From contig NZ_AAUW01000010.1 in the NCBI RefSeq assembly GCF_000168975.1, forward strand, positions 1-64,000: a stretch of 64,000 nt of DNA, read 5' to 3'. The translations under genes and the position numbers were made by a program. The DNA is from Roseibium aggregatum IAM 12614. GTDB taxonomy: Bacteria > Pseudomonadota > Alphaproteobacteria > Rhizobiales > Stappiaceae. How positions within the stretch are numbered: position 1 is the stretch's first letter; every line of letters starts with the position of its first letter. A model generated the notes under the pieces. That model was not told the origin of the DNA. It ran no database searches and saw only the letters and a list, made by a program, of their open reading frames with translations. Below are positions 7,268 to 15,348 of this stretch, one piece after another.

Positions 7268-8704
7268 CTACGCCGTTTCTTCCTTCGGCAGGGAGCCGCG
7301 TCCGTGGCCGGAGAGACCGCCGGAGACCTCTTCGGTGGATTCGTCGGAGAGTTCCTCCGGCAGCACCAGGTTGAGGACGATGGCGATCAGGGCTGCCGGC
7401 AGCAGGCCGCTGGTCAGAAGGATGCGTGCGGTGTCCGGCATGTGCTGCAGGGCGCCCGGTTCCAGCTGAAGGCCGAGGCCGATGGACAGCGAGATGGCGA
7501 AGATCACCATGTTGCGCCGGTTCCAGTTCACATCCGACAGCATCGAGATACCGGCGGCAACAACCATGCCGAACATCACGATGACACCGCCGCCGAGAAC
7601 CTCGATCGGAACGGTGCGGATCACCGCGCCGACCTTCGGGATCAGACCGCAGACGATCAGGAAGATCGCGCCGATGGTCACGACATGGCGGCTCATGACG
7701 CCGGTCATGGCGATGAGGCCGACGTTCTGGCTGAAGGAGGTGTTCGGGAAGCCGCCGAAGAAACCGGCAATGGCCGTGCCGAGACCATCGGCAAAGGTCG
7801 CCCCGGCAATTTCCTTGTCCGTGGCTTCACGTCCAGCGCCGCCCTTGGTGATGCCGGAAACGTCGCCAACGGTTTCCACCGCTGAGACGAAGGCCATCAG
7901 GCAGAAGCCGAGCACGGCTGCAAACGAGAATTCGAAGCCGTATTTGAACGGCTGCGGCAAGGCAAAGACGGCTGCACGGTCCCAGGAGGTCGACACAGCT
8001 TCGAACGTCAGCATGCCGGTGGCCAGCGCGAAGATGTAACCGGCGATCAGGCCGAGCAGAACCGCGGAGACGGACATCATGCCCTTGCCGAAGAACTTCA
8101 GCCCGAGCGTCACCACGATCACCACCAGGGCGGCAGCCCAGTTGAGCAATGAGCCGTATTCCGGTGTGCCGATGGCTGGAACACCGCCAGCGGCATACTG
8201 GATGCCGACCTGGACCAGCGCGAGACCGATCATGGTCACCACAAGCCCTGTGACCAGCGGCGGCAGGGCAAAGCGGATCTTGCCGATGACGAGACCCAGG
8301 CACGCATGGAAAAAGCCGCCGATGATCACGCCGCCGAAGAGGGCTGCAAGACCGTCGACGCCCTTGCCGGCAACGAGCGGGATCATGATCGGCAGAAACG
8401 CGAAGGACGTACCCTGAACGATGGGCAGGGCCGCACCGACCGGGCCGATGGTGATCGTCTGCAACAGGGTCGCGACCCCGGCAAAGACCATGGACATCTG
8501 GATGAGATAAAGCAGTTCGGGAAAATCGGGTGAATTCGACCCGAAGCCGAAACCGGCTGCACCGGCCACGATGATGGCGGGTGTGACGTTGGAGACGAAC
8601 ATGGCCAGGACATGCTGGATGCCAAGCGGGATCGCCTTGTAAAGCGGCGGTGTGTAATTGGGATCCCGGAGCTGCGCCGGAGATCCGATCGATGAATTAG
8701 ACAT
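7268..8704 (-). CDS. NCS2-family urate/xanthine permease
   Basis: This 478-residue protein has about 12-14 hydrophobic segments and NCS2 landmarks: QH near the N-terminus (GIQHVLAMF), the TM8 glutamate in AVETVGDVSG near residue 275, and NTSFSQNVGLIAMTGV near residue 320, the TM10 motif typical of urate and xanthine carriers. It should import urate or xanthine by proton symport at the inner membrane. It is the third gene of a minus-strand set with the allantoinase fusion and ureidoglycolate lyase, 72 bp after the lyase, so urate is the favoured substrate. The C-terminal tail is hydrophilic and acidic. Confidence 0.92.
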   Translation of the reverse strand: MSNSSIGSPAQLRDPNYTPPLYKAIPLGIQHVLAMFVSNVTPAIIVAGAAGFGFGSNSPDFPELLYLIQMSMVFAGVATLLQTITIGPVGAALPIVQGTSFAFLPIMIPLVAGKGVDGLAALFGGVIIGGFFHACLGLVIGKIRFALPPLVTGLVVTMIGLALVQVGIQYAAGGVPAIGTPEYGSLLNWAAALVVIVVTLGLKFFGKGMMSVSAVLLGLIAGYIFALATGMLTFEAVSTSWDRAAVFALPQPFKYGFEFSFAAVLGFCLMAFVSAVETVGDVSGITKGGAGREATDKEIAGATFADGLGTAIAGFFGGFPNTSFSQNVGLIAMTGVMSRHVVTIGAIFLIVCGLIPKVGAVIRTVPIEVLGGGVIVMFGMVVAAGISMLSDVNWNRRNMVIFAISLSIGLGLQLEPGALQHMPDTARILLTSGLLPAALIAIVLNLVLPEELSDESTEEVSGGLSGHGRGSLPKEETA

Positions 8705-8776
8705 TTCTGCTCCTCTGAAGGTCGTGCGAACGTCTCCGCCTCGTTGAGCGGGCGGGGATCGTTCTGAAAGGGAGGC

Positions 8777-9274
8777 CTATTCCTTGTTATCGGCCTCCAC
8801 TGTCCAAGGGTCGGGAAACCAGTGTTCCTCCAGGTTGGCTCCTTCCCCGATGCGGTCCACGACCGCGTAGCGGCCCGCTTGCCAGAGCGGTGCCAGAACT
8901 CCGTGCCAGGTGCCGCGATACAGGTTGATCGCCTGCCCGGGCTGGCTGATGAATGCCTTCAGGTTGACCGGCTGGCCGTTCTCGTCGTCCGCGACGACAA
9001 CCAGCATCGGCACACCGTCCAGCGGAATGAAGGCCTGACTGCCTTCCGGGTGACGCTCGACCATGTCGACGACATAGGGAAACGACCGGGCCTTGGCATC
9101 GAACAGGCTGATGCCTGCCCGGCCAGTGCCGAAGTCGAGCTTTGCCCGGTCATGATGACGCCCACACATGCCCTGATTGATGATCTTGTCAGGCGCGCCC
9201 GCCACCTCGAGGACATCGCCATAGGCGGCGAAGGCCTCTGCGGTCAGGGGCGAGGGGGCGATGACACGGCTCAC
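8777..9274 (-). CDS. allA: Ureidoglycolate lyase
   Basis: This 165-residue protein is of normal AllA length and contains the cupin-like family core, including NQGMCGRHHDRAKLDF near residue 33, QAFIPLDG near residue 80 and YRGTWHGVLAPL near residue 118 with its conserved His. It cleaves ureidoglycolate to glyoxylate and urea in the cytoplasm, the step that feeds purine carbon into glyoxylate metabolism. Its start overlaps the end of the upstream allantoinase fusion gene by four bases. No urease gene is present in the window. Confidence 0.92.
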   Translation of the reverse strand: MSRVIAPSPLTAEAFAAYGDVLEVAGAPDKIINQGMCGRHHDRAKLDFGTGRAGISLFDAKARSFPYVVDMVERHPEGSQAFIPLDGVPMLVVVADDENGQPVNLKAFISQPGQAINLYRGTWHGVLAPLWQAGRYAVVDRIGEGANLEEHWFPDPWTVEADNKE

Positions 9275-10686
9275 TGGAAAAGGTCCTTGAGCCGGAACTG
9301 GGCGATCCGTTCCACCTGGCGGCAGGCTTCGCCGAATTCCGTCGCCCGGTCGTTGTCGATCCGGCGCTGGAAAGCGGCCATGATCGAAGCCTTGTCATGA
9401 TCGCGCACCGCTATGATGAACGGGAAGCCGTGCTTTTCGACATAGGCATTGTTCAGCCGGGTGAAGGTCTCGCGCTCCTCGTTGGTCAGCATGTCGAGAC
9501 CGGCGCTAGCTTGCTCGTTGGTGCTTTCCGCCGTCAGGCGGCCAGCCTGGGCCAGCTTGCCGGCAAGATCCGGGTGGGCGGTCAGAACGCCGAGGCGCTC
9601 TTTCTCGCTTGCGGACCGGAACATCCGGCACAGCGCGTTGTGAACACCGGCGGAACAGTCATGTGCCGGGCCAAGTTCCAGCTCGAAGGCGCGCTCGGCA
9701 ATCCACGGAGAATGCTCGAAGATGCCGCCGAAGGTTTCGACGAACTCGGCTTTCTCCATGCGGCTGGGGTGCAGGCCCTTCTGCGGGGGATGGGTCTTGG
9801 CCCAATGATCCGCGATCTCGATCCGGCGCGGACACCAGACGCCGTCATGAGCCTGGATATGGTCGATGAATTTCTTCAGAGCCATGATCTTGCCCGGACG
9901 GCCGACAAGGCGGCAATGCAGGCCGATGGACATCATCTTCGGTGTGTCCGTCTTGCCTTCTTCATAGAGCATGTCGAAGGCGTTCTTCAGATAGAGGAAG
10001 AAATCCTCACCATCCGTCCATCCTGGCGCCGTCGCGAAGCGCATGTCGTTGGCTTCCAGCGTGTAGGGAATGATCAGCTGATCGCGGCCGTCGGCATCCA
10101 GCCAATAGGGCAGATCGTCATCATAGGTGTCTGAAATATAGGCAAATCCGCCTTCCTCCGCGACGAGGCGGACGGTGTTTTCCGAGCAGCGGCCCGTGTA
10201 CCAGCCGAGCGGACGGCTGCCGACCACTTCTGTGTGCAGGCGGATGGCCTCGGCGATGGCCGCACGTTCCTCGTCCTCGGGCATATCCTTGTGCTCGACC
10301 CACTTGAGGCCGTGGCTGGCGATTTCCCAGCCGGCGTCCTTCATGGCCTGCACCTGTTCCGGGCTGCGCGCGAGCGCGGAGGCGACACCATAGATAGTCA
10401 GCGGAATGCCGGCCCGTGTGAAAAGCCGGTGCAGGCGCCAGAAACCGGCGCGCGCCCCGTACTCGTAGATGGATTCCATGTTCCAGTGACGCTTGCCCTG
10501 CCACTGGGCAGCACCTGGAATATCGGACAGGAACGCCTCGGACGCCGCATCGCCATGCAGCACGCAATTCTCGCCGCCTTCCTCGTAGTTCAACACGAAC
10601 TGGACAGCGACCCTGGCTCCGCCCGGCCACTTTGGATCCGGCGGGTTCTGACCATAGCCACGCATGTTCCGGGAATAGCGATTCAA
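9271..10686 (-). CDS. Fused allantoinase (PuuE type) / OHCU decarboxylase
   Basis: Residues 1 to about 300 of this 471-residue protein form a PuuE allantoinase of the polysaccharide-deacetylase fold (RYSRNMRGYGQNPPDPKWP, then NYEEGGEN); about 310-471 form an OHCU decarboxylase (FGGIFEHSPWIAERAF, LTAHPDLAGKLA, ERETFTRLNNAYVEKHGFPF). The fusion would catalyse OHCU to S-allantoin and allantoin to allantoate, consecutive steps. I chose the TTG at 10684-10686 as start: GAGGAGGT lies five bases upstream and the protein then begins like other PuuE proteins. The in-frame ATG at 10746 lacks such a site. Confidence 0.92.
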   Translation of the reverse strand: MNRYSRNMRGYGQNPPDPKWPGGARVAVQFVLNYEEGGENCVLHGDAASEAFLSDIPGAAQWQGKRHWNMESIYEYGARAGFWRLHRLFTRAGIPLTIYGVASALARSPEQVQAMKDAGWEIASHGLKWVEHKDMPEDEERAAIAEAIRLHTEVVGSRPLGWYTGRCSENTVRLVAEEGGFAYISDTYDDDLPYWLDADGRDQLIIPYTLEANDMRFATAPGWTDGEDFFLYLKNAFDMLYEEGKTDTPKMMSIGLHCRLVGRPGKIMALKKFIDHIQAHDGVWCPRRIEIADHWAKTHPPQKGLHPSRMEKAEFVETFGGIFEHSPWIAERAFELELGPAHDCSAGVHNALCRMFRSASEKERLGVLTAHPDLAGKLAQAGRLTAESTNEQASAGLDMLTNEERETFTRLNNAYVEKHGFPFIIAVRDHDKASIMAAFQRRIDNDRATEFGEACRQVERIAQFRLKDLFQ

Positions 10687-10892
10687 GACGGACCTCCTCG
10701 TGATACCAACGTGTTTTGAACCAAGCAAAGACTGTGCCTCATTCAAGGGGCTGGCATGTTGTCTTCTTATAAAACAGAATAATGGACATGACTTTCTCGT
10801 CTTTTTAGAAAGTGCTTCCTGTGAACCACGGGTGCCCTTCGATTAAGGCCCACAGCATCATGCGCGCAAACTGACATTTGGAGGAAGCCAAG
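10687..10892. promoter_or_regulatory. Divergent promoter region, puuE-uraD fusion / uraH
   Basis: The gap contains an AT-rich stretch (10765-10815) and an inverted repeat ACTTTCT (10791-10797) and AGAAAGT (10807-10813) with a 9-base loop. It must hold promoters for both directions, and the repeat could be an operator or hairpin. Confidence 0.45.
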
Positions 10893-11246
10893 ATGGCCGG
10901 TTACCTGACGACTCACGTGCTCGACACCGCCCAAGGGTGCCCTGGAAAAGGCATCAAGATCGATCTTTATGCAATCGAGGGTGACAGCCGGACCTACATA
11001 CGAAGCCTGCAAACCAACGACGACGGCCGCACCGACAGCCCGATCCTGCCGAAAGACGAATTCAAGACCGGAACCTACGAGCTGGTGTTCCATGTCGGCG
11101 CCTATTTCGACGCCACTGGCATTGCTCTGCCGAAACCGAAATTCCTCGACACGGTGCCCCTGCGCTTCGGGATGTCCGAAGAAGCGCATTACCACGTGCC
11201 GCTGCTGGTCTCACCCTTCAGCTATTCGACCTATCGGGGGAGTTGA
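10893..11246 (+). CDS. uraH: 5-hydroxyisourate hydrolase (transthyretin-like)
   Basis: This 117-residue protein has the hallmarks of the family: N-terminal LTTHVLDTAQGCPG and the C-terminal tetrapeptide YRGS, which shapes the active site together with His in the THVLD motif and an Arg. It hydrolyses 5-hydroxyisourate, the product of PuuD, to OHCU. The ATG at 10893 is supported by GGAGG eight bases upstream. It is divergent from the allantoinase fusion, and a family A repeat follows its stop. Confidence 0.95.
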   Translation: MAGYLTTHVLDTAQGCPGKGIKIDLYAIEGDSRTYIRSLQTNDDGRTDSPILPKDEFKTGTYELVFHVGAYFDATGIALPKPKFLDTVPLRFGMSEEAHYHVPLLVSPFSYSTYRGS

Positions 11247-11282
11247 GGAGGGGCACCGGTTCGAGTGTTTTCCAACGTTACC

Positions 11283-11393
11283 GCCTCATCCTGAGGAGCG
11301 AGCCTGCTCGCGTCTCGAAGGATGGGACCCTTGCTCCGAACAAGTGGCCCATCCTTCGAGACGGACCCAAGGTCCTCCTCAGGATGAGGTTTT
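11283..11393. repeat. Palindromic repeat family A, best-preserved copy
   Basis: Outer arms CCTCATCCTGAGGAG and CTCCTCAGGATGAGG are perfect complements; inner arms CGTCTCGAAGGATGGG and CCCATCCTTCGAGACG are also perfect. The unit can fold into a long near-perfect hairpin. It lies between uraH and the mscS-type gene, which converge on it. Confidence 0.88.
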
Positions 11394-11447
11394 TGCTGGG
11401 TTGGAAGCATCGGCATCCTCGGGTAGGGCAAAATTATCTAGACAAGG

Positions 11448-12788
11448 CTAATCGATTTCTTTCTGCTTGCCACGGACCTCCTGGAAGGCCTCCGAAGGCA
11501 ATCCATCTCCCATGTGCTTCTTGATTATGATTTCCCGGTGCGGGTACGGGATATTGACGTTGTTTTCCTTGAAGGTGTCCCAAAGCGCCAGCAGCACCTT
11601 GCCGCGTACGTTGGTCAGGCCCTGTTGCGGGTCGCGAATCCAGAAGCGCAGGACGAAGTCGAGCGAACTGTCGCCGAAGCCAGTCAGCCAGCAGACCGGG
11701 CGCCGGGAGCCTTCAACCCGGCCGACCGTCATCGCCGCTTCGATGGCAAGCTTTGAGACCTCATGCGGGTCGGCATCGTAGGAGACGCCGAAATTGACGT
11801 CGAGGCGGACGAGTTCGTCGCTGAAGGACCAGTTGATCACCCGGTGGGTGATGAAGTCCTCGTTCGGGATGAGGTATTCGCGTCCATCCCGGGTGACGAC
11901 GGAAACGAAGCGGGCGCGCAACTCGCGGATCCAGCCGAATGTGCCTTCCAGCGAGATGGTGTCGCCCGGTTTGATCGACTTGTCGAGCAGGATGATGATG
12001 CCGGATATGAAGTTGGAGATGACCTTCTGCAAGCCGAAGCCGAGACCGAGGCCGACCGCTCCGGTGAAGACGGTAAAGGCGGACAGATCGATCCCGACCG
12101 ACGACAGCGCGATCGTGCCGGCCACCAGAATCAACCCGAATTTTGCGACCTTGCCGATCAGCACGCGGATCGACGGTGTCAGTTCGTCCGACTTTTGAAC
12201 CTGCTCATCGAAATAACGTCCAAGAATGACGGCGACCCAGATGGTCGCAATCAGAAGCAGCACCGCCTTGAGAATCAGCAGCAACGACAGCCGCATCTCG
12301 CCGAGGGGCAGAGCCATGCTGTCGAGAAAACTGCCGGCCTCGTCGTCAAAGCCCAGAATGACCAGGGCAACATAGATCCAGGCGAGCCAACTGAGCGTTC
12401 TGGCAACCAGCCGGTTGCGGATAACTCTCGAAAGAACAGCAACAAACAGCCAGGCGAGCGACAGAGAGAGCGCAATGGCGATGAAATGGCTGCGGCTCGG
12501 CCACGTGACGGCGCGCATCACCGTAAGCGCGATGAACAGGAACAGGCTGAACAGGATCCATTCGGTCCGACGCAGCATAGCAATCACCACGCGTAGCAGA
12601 CCCGGATGTCCCCTGATCTCGCGGGCGCGCGCTTCGAGCCTGGGTTCGACGCGAAGGCTCAGCACCTTGGCCAAGCCGAACAGAACCGCGATGATGGCGA
12701 CCTGATAGGCAAACCAGGGCGCAGTCAGATAGCTGAGCGCAAGCATGCCCCAAGAGTGAAGTTCAGCAATGAAACCTTCGAGGTTCAT
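11448..12788 (-). CDS. MscS-family mechanosensitive channel
   Basis: This 446-residue membrane protein has several N-terminal hydrophobic helices up to about residue 215, then the MscS core: pore helix VGLGLGFGLQKVISNFISG (about 245-265), beta domain LLDKSIKPGDTISLEGTFG, and a soluble C-terminal part (RDGREYLIPNEDFI, VINWSFSDE). It is expected to open under membrane tension in the inner membrane and release solutes on osmotic downshock; it has an extended N-terminus compared with the small MscS type. It has no evident link to its purine-gene neighbours. Confidence 0.9.
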   Translation of the reverse strand: MNLEGFIAELHSWGMLALSYLTAPWFAYQVAIIAVLFGLAKVLSLRVEPRLEARAREIRGHPGLLRVVIAMLRRTEWILFSLFLFIALTVMRAVTWPSRSHFIAIALSLSLAWLFVAVLSRVIRNRLVARTLSWLAWIYVALVILGFDDEAGSFLDSMALPLGEMRLSLLLILKAVLLLIATIWVAVILGRYFDEQVQKSDELTPSIRVLIGKVAKFGLILVAGTIALSSVGIDLSAFTVFTGAVGLGLGFGLQKVISNFISGIIILLDKSIKPGDTISLEGTFGWIRELRARFVSVVTRDGREYLIPNEDFITHRVINWSFSDELVRLDVNFGVSYDADPHEVSKLAIEAAMTVGRVEGSRRPVCWLTGFGDSSLDFVLRFWIRDPQQGLTNVRGKVLLALWDTFKENNVNIPYPHREIIIKKHMGDGLPSEAFQEVRGKQKEID

Positions 12789-12929
12789 GAACGCAGCCGT
12801 CCGTCTGTTTCCAGATGAAGCATCAAGAGCTTAACAGCATTCACGGCGCGTGGCCAAGGCGGGTGCAAAACCCCTTGTCTTCAGCGAAGGATACGATGCC
12901 GTGCCCCGGCCGGTTCACTCAGACGGCGC

Positions 12930-13697
12930 TCATGTGTGCCTAACATCCAGATCCACCCGGAAGCGCGATACCCAGTCGGCACTGGTGGCATCCGCCAGTT
13001 TGGTCACGCCGGGCACGACGCCATCCGCCGCGGTCTCCTTCAGGCCGAGGTGCTGGAGGACAAGGCGCAAGGTCGCCTGCGGGTCTGCCGAAAGGGCATC
13101 ATATGTGATTCTGAGCGGGGCAATGCGCTGACTTTCGAACCAAGCCTGCCAGTCGCTCTCAAACCGGGTGAAGCGCTCGTAGCAGGCGCGGATCTCGGCA
13201 GCGTCATAGTGGGCTTCGCGCGGCTCAGACAAACGCTCCAGTTCGGTGCCGTCCGGGGCTCTGTGCCAGAGGCCGGATTGCTCGGCCCGAACGAAGGAGA
13301 CCGCCTGTTCGACTTTGTCTGTCCGGGTCAGGTGAATGAACAGCGTGTTACCGAAGACAGCCTCAAGACGCGCCAGATCGCTGGGAGCGTCCGGATGCAG
13401 GCAGGCGAGCTGTTTCATGAAGAAATCGAAGCTGTGCCGCTGTAACCGCAATCCGAAGAGGCCGGTGCCACCTGTGCCTAATTCGATGGCCGCCGCAAAT
13501 ATCCGGCGCCGGAACTCCGCCTCGGGCTCGTCCGGCGCCGCCGCAACGCCAACGCCTTCGCTCCACGCCGTCAGAGACGGCTCGTGGAAATAGGACCTCG
13601 GATGCCCGGCAACGTCCGTTGCCGACAGAAGTTTGCACAAGAGCGTGCTGCCGCTTCGCGGCGAAGTGCACAGGATGTAGGACGAATACGCAGGCAT
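12930..13697 (-). CDS. Stf0-type sulfotransferase
   Basis: The 255-residue protein starts with YSSYILCTSPRSGSTLLCKLL, containing the PAPS 5'-phosphosulfate loop (PRSGST), followed by HPRSYFHEPSLTAW; this matches the Stf0 family, which sulfates trehalose in mycobacteria. A second conserved region is NTLFIHLTRTDKVEQAVSF, typical of the 3'-phosphate site. The acceptor here is unknown. The ATG at 13697 follows AGGAAGA, better than the in-frame ATG at 13739. It stands alone between the mscS-type gene and a 600-bp gene-free stretch. Confidence 0.88.
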   Translation of the reverse strand: MPAYSSYILCTSPRSGSTLLCKLLSATDVAGHPRSYFHEPSLTAWSEGVGVAAAPDEPEAEFRRRIFAAAIELGTGGTGLFGLRLQRHSFDFFMKQLACLHPDAPSDLARLEAVFGNTLFIHLTRTDKVEQAVSFVRAEQSGLWHRAPDGTELERLSEPREAHYDAAEIRACYERFTRFESDWQAWFESQRIAPLRITYDALSADPQATLRLVLQHLGLKETAADGVVPGVTKLADATSADWVSRFRVDLDVRHT

Positions 13698-13845
13698 TGG
13701 ATCTTCCTGTCTGCGATCTGTGACAGGTGCAAGACACAAGCGCCATGGAAAGACACTTGCCGGGGATCTGGCCCTGAAAAGGTGGCGGATTTTCTATTCG
13801 GGGTGTCCGGCGAGCAACACCTTGCCAACGGCTCTCCCCCAACAC

Positions 13846-13862
13846 CCTCCTCAGGATGAGGT
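13846..13862. repeat. Isolated arm of repeat family A
   Basis: CCTCCTCAGGATGAGGT matches the right outer arm of family A, but no left arm is visible upstream. A shared 3' flank GGTGGTTTGAAG also follows the interrupted copy near 24375. Confidence 0.6.
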
Positions 13863-13987
13863 GGTGGTTTGAAGGACCACAGCTGTGGGGGGGGAGGACA
13901 CATGTAACGAGCGATATCAGCAGGGGCGGTGGAAACAATGAGGGAACAGGAGGCATCTGGTTCAGGCTCTCCCCCCCCAAAAAAAAA

Positions 13988-14094
13988 CCCTCATGCTGAG
14001 GAGGACCGGGAGGTCCGTCTCGAAGCATGGGCGGCAAATTCGGAGCTGGTGGCGCATCCTTTGAGACAGCGCTTTACGCTTCCACAGGATGAGG
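13988..14094. repeat. Palindromic repeat family A, diverged copy
   Basis: CCCTCATGCTGAGGAGG at the left and CACAGGATGAGGG at the right, with inner arms CGTCTCGAAGCATGGG and GCGCATCCTTTGAGAC, show the family A plan with several mismatches. Confidence 0.75.
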
Positions 14095-14306
14095 GGGCAA
14101 GCACTCGGCGTGGAAACCGATAAGAGTGTTCACTCGCAAAGATCATCTGATACGGGTCGCGTCGCAACTAGCCCGGAACCGGCCTTTTTCCCGCTGAAAG
14201 AAAGCTGCGCTGCCCTCCTATGGGCGGAGGAGACGCCTCGGCAAAGCATGCAGCCGGTCTATAGCAACTTCAGGGAAACAGATTTCAGGATGTGAGGGCA
14301 TAGCCC

Positions 14307-15227
14307 TCAATGCGTGCTAGCCATGTCCGCAAGCGATTTCTGGATATGCGCCACCATGAAATCCAGGAACAGGCGCACCTTCGGGTCCTGATGGCGGCGG
14401 TGGGTATAGAGGCAGGCCATCTGAACCGGGATAGGCGGCTCGTTTTCCAGCACCGGCACCAAAGACCCAGACGCCAGATAATCGGCGACTTCGAACACCG
14501 GCTTCAGCACGATGCCGTGGCCTTCCAGCGCCCAGCCGGTCAGAACATCGCCATGGTCGGATTCGAACGGGCCGGACACCGCGACACGCTTGACGCCGGT
14601 TTCCGTCTGCAGAGGCCACTGAAATTCCGGTGCACCGGGATACCGCATGTTGAGGCAGTCGTGGCGGCCGGCACCAAGCTCCTCGCTGGTTTTCGGGTTG
14701 CCCTTGCGGGCGAGATAGGACGGTGAGGCGCACAGCACGCGGCTGCAATCGGCGATCTTGCGGATCTTCAGGTTGGAGTCTTCCGGCAGCCCCAGGAAGA
14801 ACGCGGCATCGAGGCCTTCACCCGTCAGGTCGACCTTGCGGTCGGACAGGCGCAGGCGAATGTCGATCAACGGATTGGCATCCTTGAATTTCGGGATCGC
14901 CGGGGCAATCAGCCGTTGGCCCATGCCGATGGGGGCGGCAACGAACAGCGTGCCGCGCGGCGAACGGGTGACGTTACTGATCTCCGCTTCGGCTTCTTCC
15001 ACCGCTTCGATGATTTTTGTTGCACCGCGATAGAACAAGTTGCCATGCTCTGTCGGGCTGAGGGCACGGGTGGTTCGCTGGAACAGGCGGACGTTCAGAT
15101 GCTCTTCCAGTTGGGACACCCGTGACGACGCGACAGCAGAGGAAATCCGCAGGTCGCGCGCGGCAGCGGACATGTTGCCCAGCTCGTAAACGCGCAGAAA
15201 GGTTCGGATGTTTTCCAGATACGCCAT
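14307..15227 (-). CDS. LysR-family regulator, probable regulator of urate degradation
   Basis: This 306-residue protein has the N-terminal LysR helix-turn-helix (YLENIRTFLRVYELGNMSAAARDLRISS, about residues 3-30, with VSRVSQLEEHLNVRLFQRTTR following) and a periplasmic-binding-like effector domain from about residue 90. It is divergent from puuD across a 121-bp gap with inverted repeats, so control of puuD in response to a purine intermediate is a reasonable guess. The ligand cannot be told from sequence. Confidence 0.9.
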   Translation of the reverse strand: MAYLENIRTFLRVYELGNMSAAARDLRISSAVASSRVSQLEEHLNVRLFQRTTRALSPTEHGNLFYRGATKIIEAVEEAEAEISNVTRSPRGTLFVAAPIGMGQRLIAPAIPKFKDANPLIDIRLRLSDRKVDLTGEGLDAAFFLGLPEDSNLKIRKIADCSRVLCASPSYLARKGNPKTSEELGAGRHDCLNMRYPGAPEFQWPLQTETGVKRVAVSGPFESDHGDVLTGWALEGHGIVLKPVFEVADYLASGSLVPVLENEPPIPVQMACLYTHRRHQDPKVRLFLDFMVAHIQKSLADMASTH

Positions 15228-15348
15228 GAGGATGTCTAGCCGGGCCGGTTATTGTTCCGATTTTTTTGAAACTGCTCGGAATTATCCCGAGATACCAGAA
15301 AATTGCTGCTTGGGCTAGCTTGGATCAAACGAATTTGGAGGGGAAGCA
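15228..15348. promoter_or_regulatory. LysR/puuD divergent promoter with inverted repeats
   Basis: TTCCGA (15255-15260) and TCGGAA (15276-15281) are inverted, and CTCGG (15275-15279) also pairs with CCGAG (15287-15291). The overlapping pairs suggest alternative LysR contact sites. PuuD has a strong ribosome binding site (GGAGGGG). Confidence 0.5.

Larger units (their letters stand above)
13698..14306. other. Gene-free stretch with repeats and homopolymer tracts
   Basis: No gene is supported here. It holds a lone arm of repeat family A at 13846-13862, a G8 run (13887-13894), a C8-A9 run (13971-13987) and a full family A copy at 13988-14094. Bases 14100-14306 show nothing recognisable. Confidence 0.6.
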
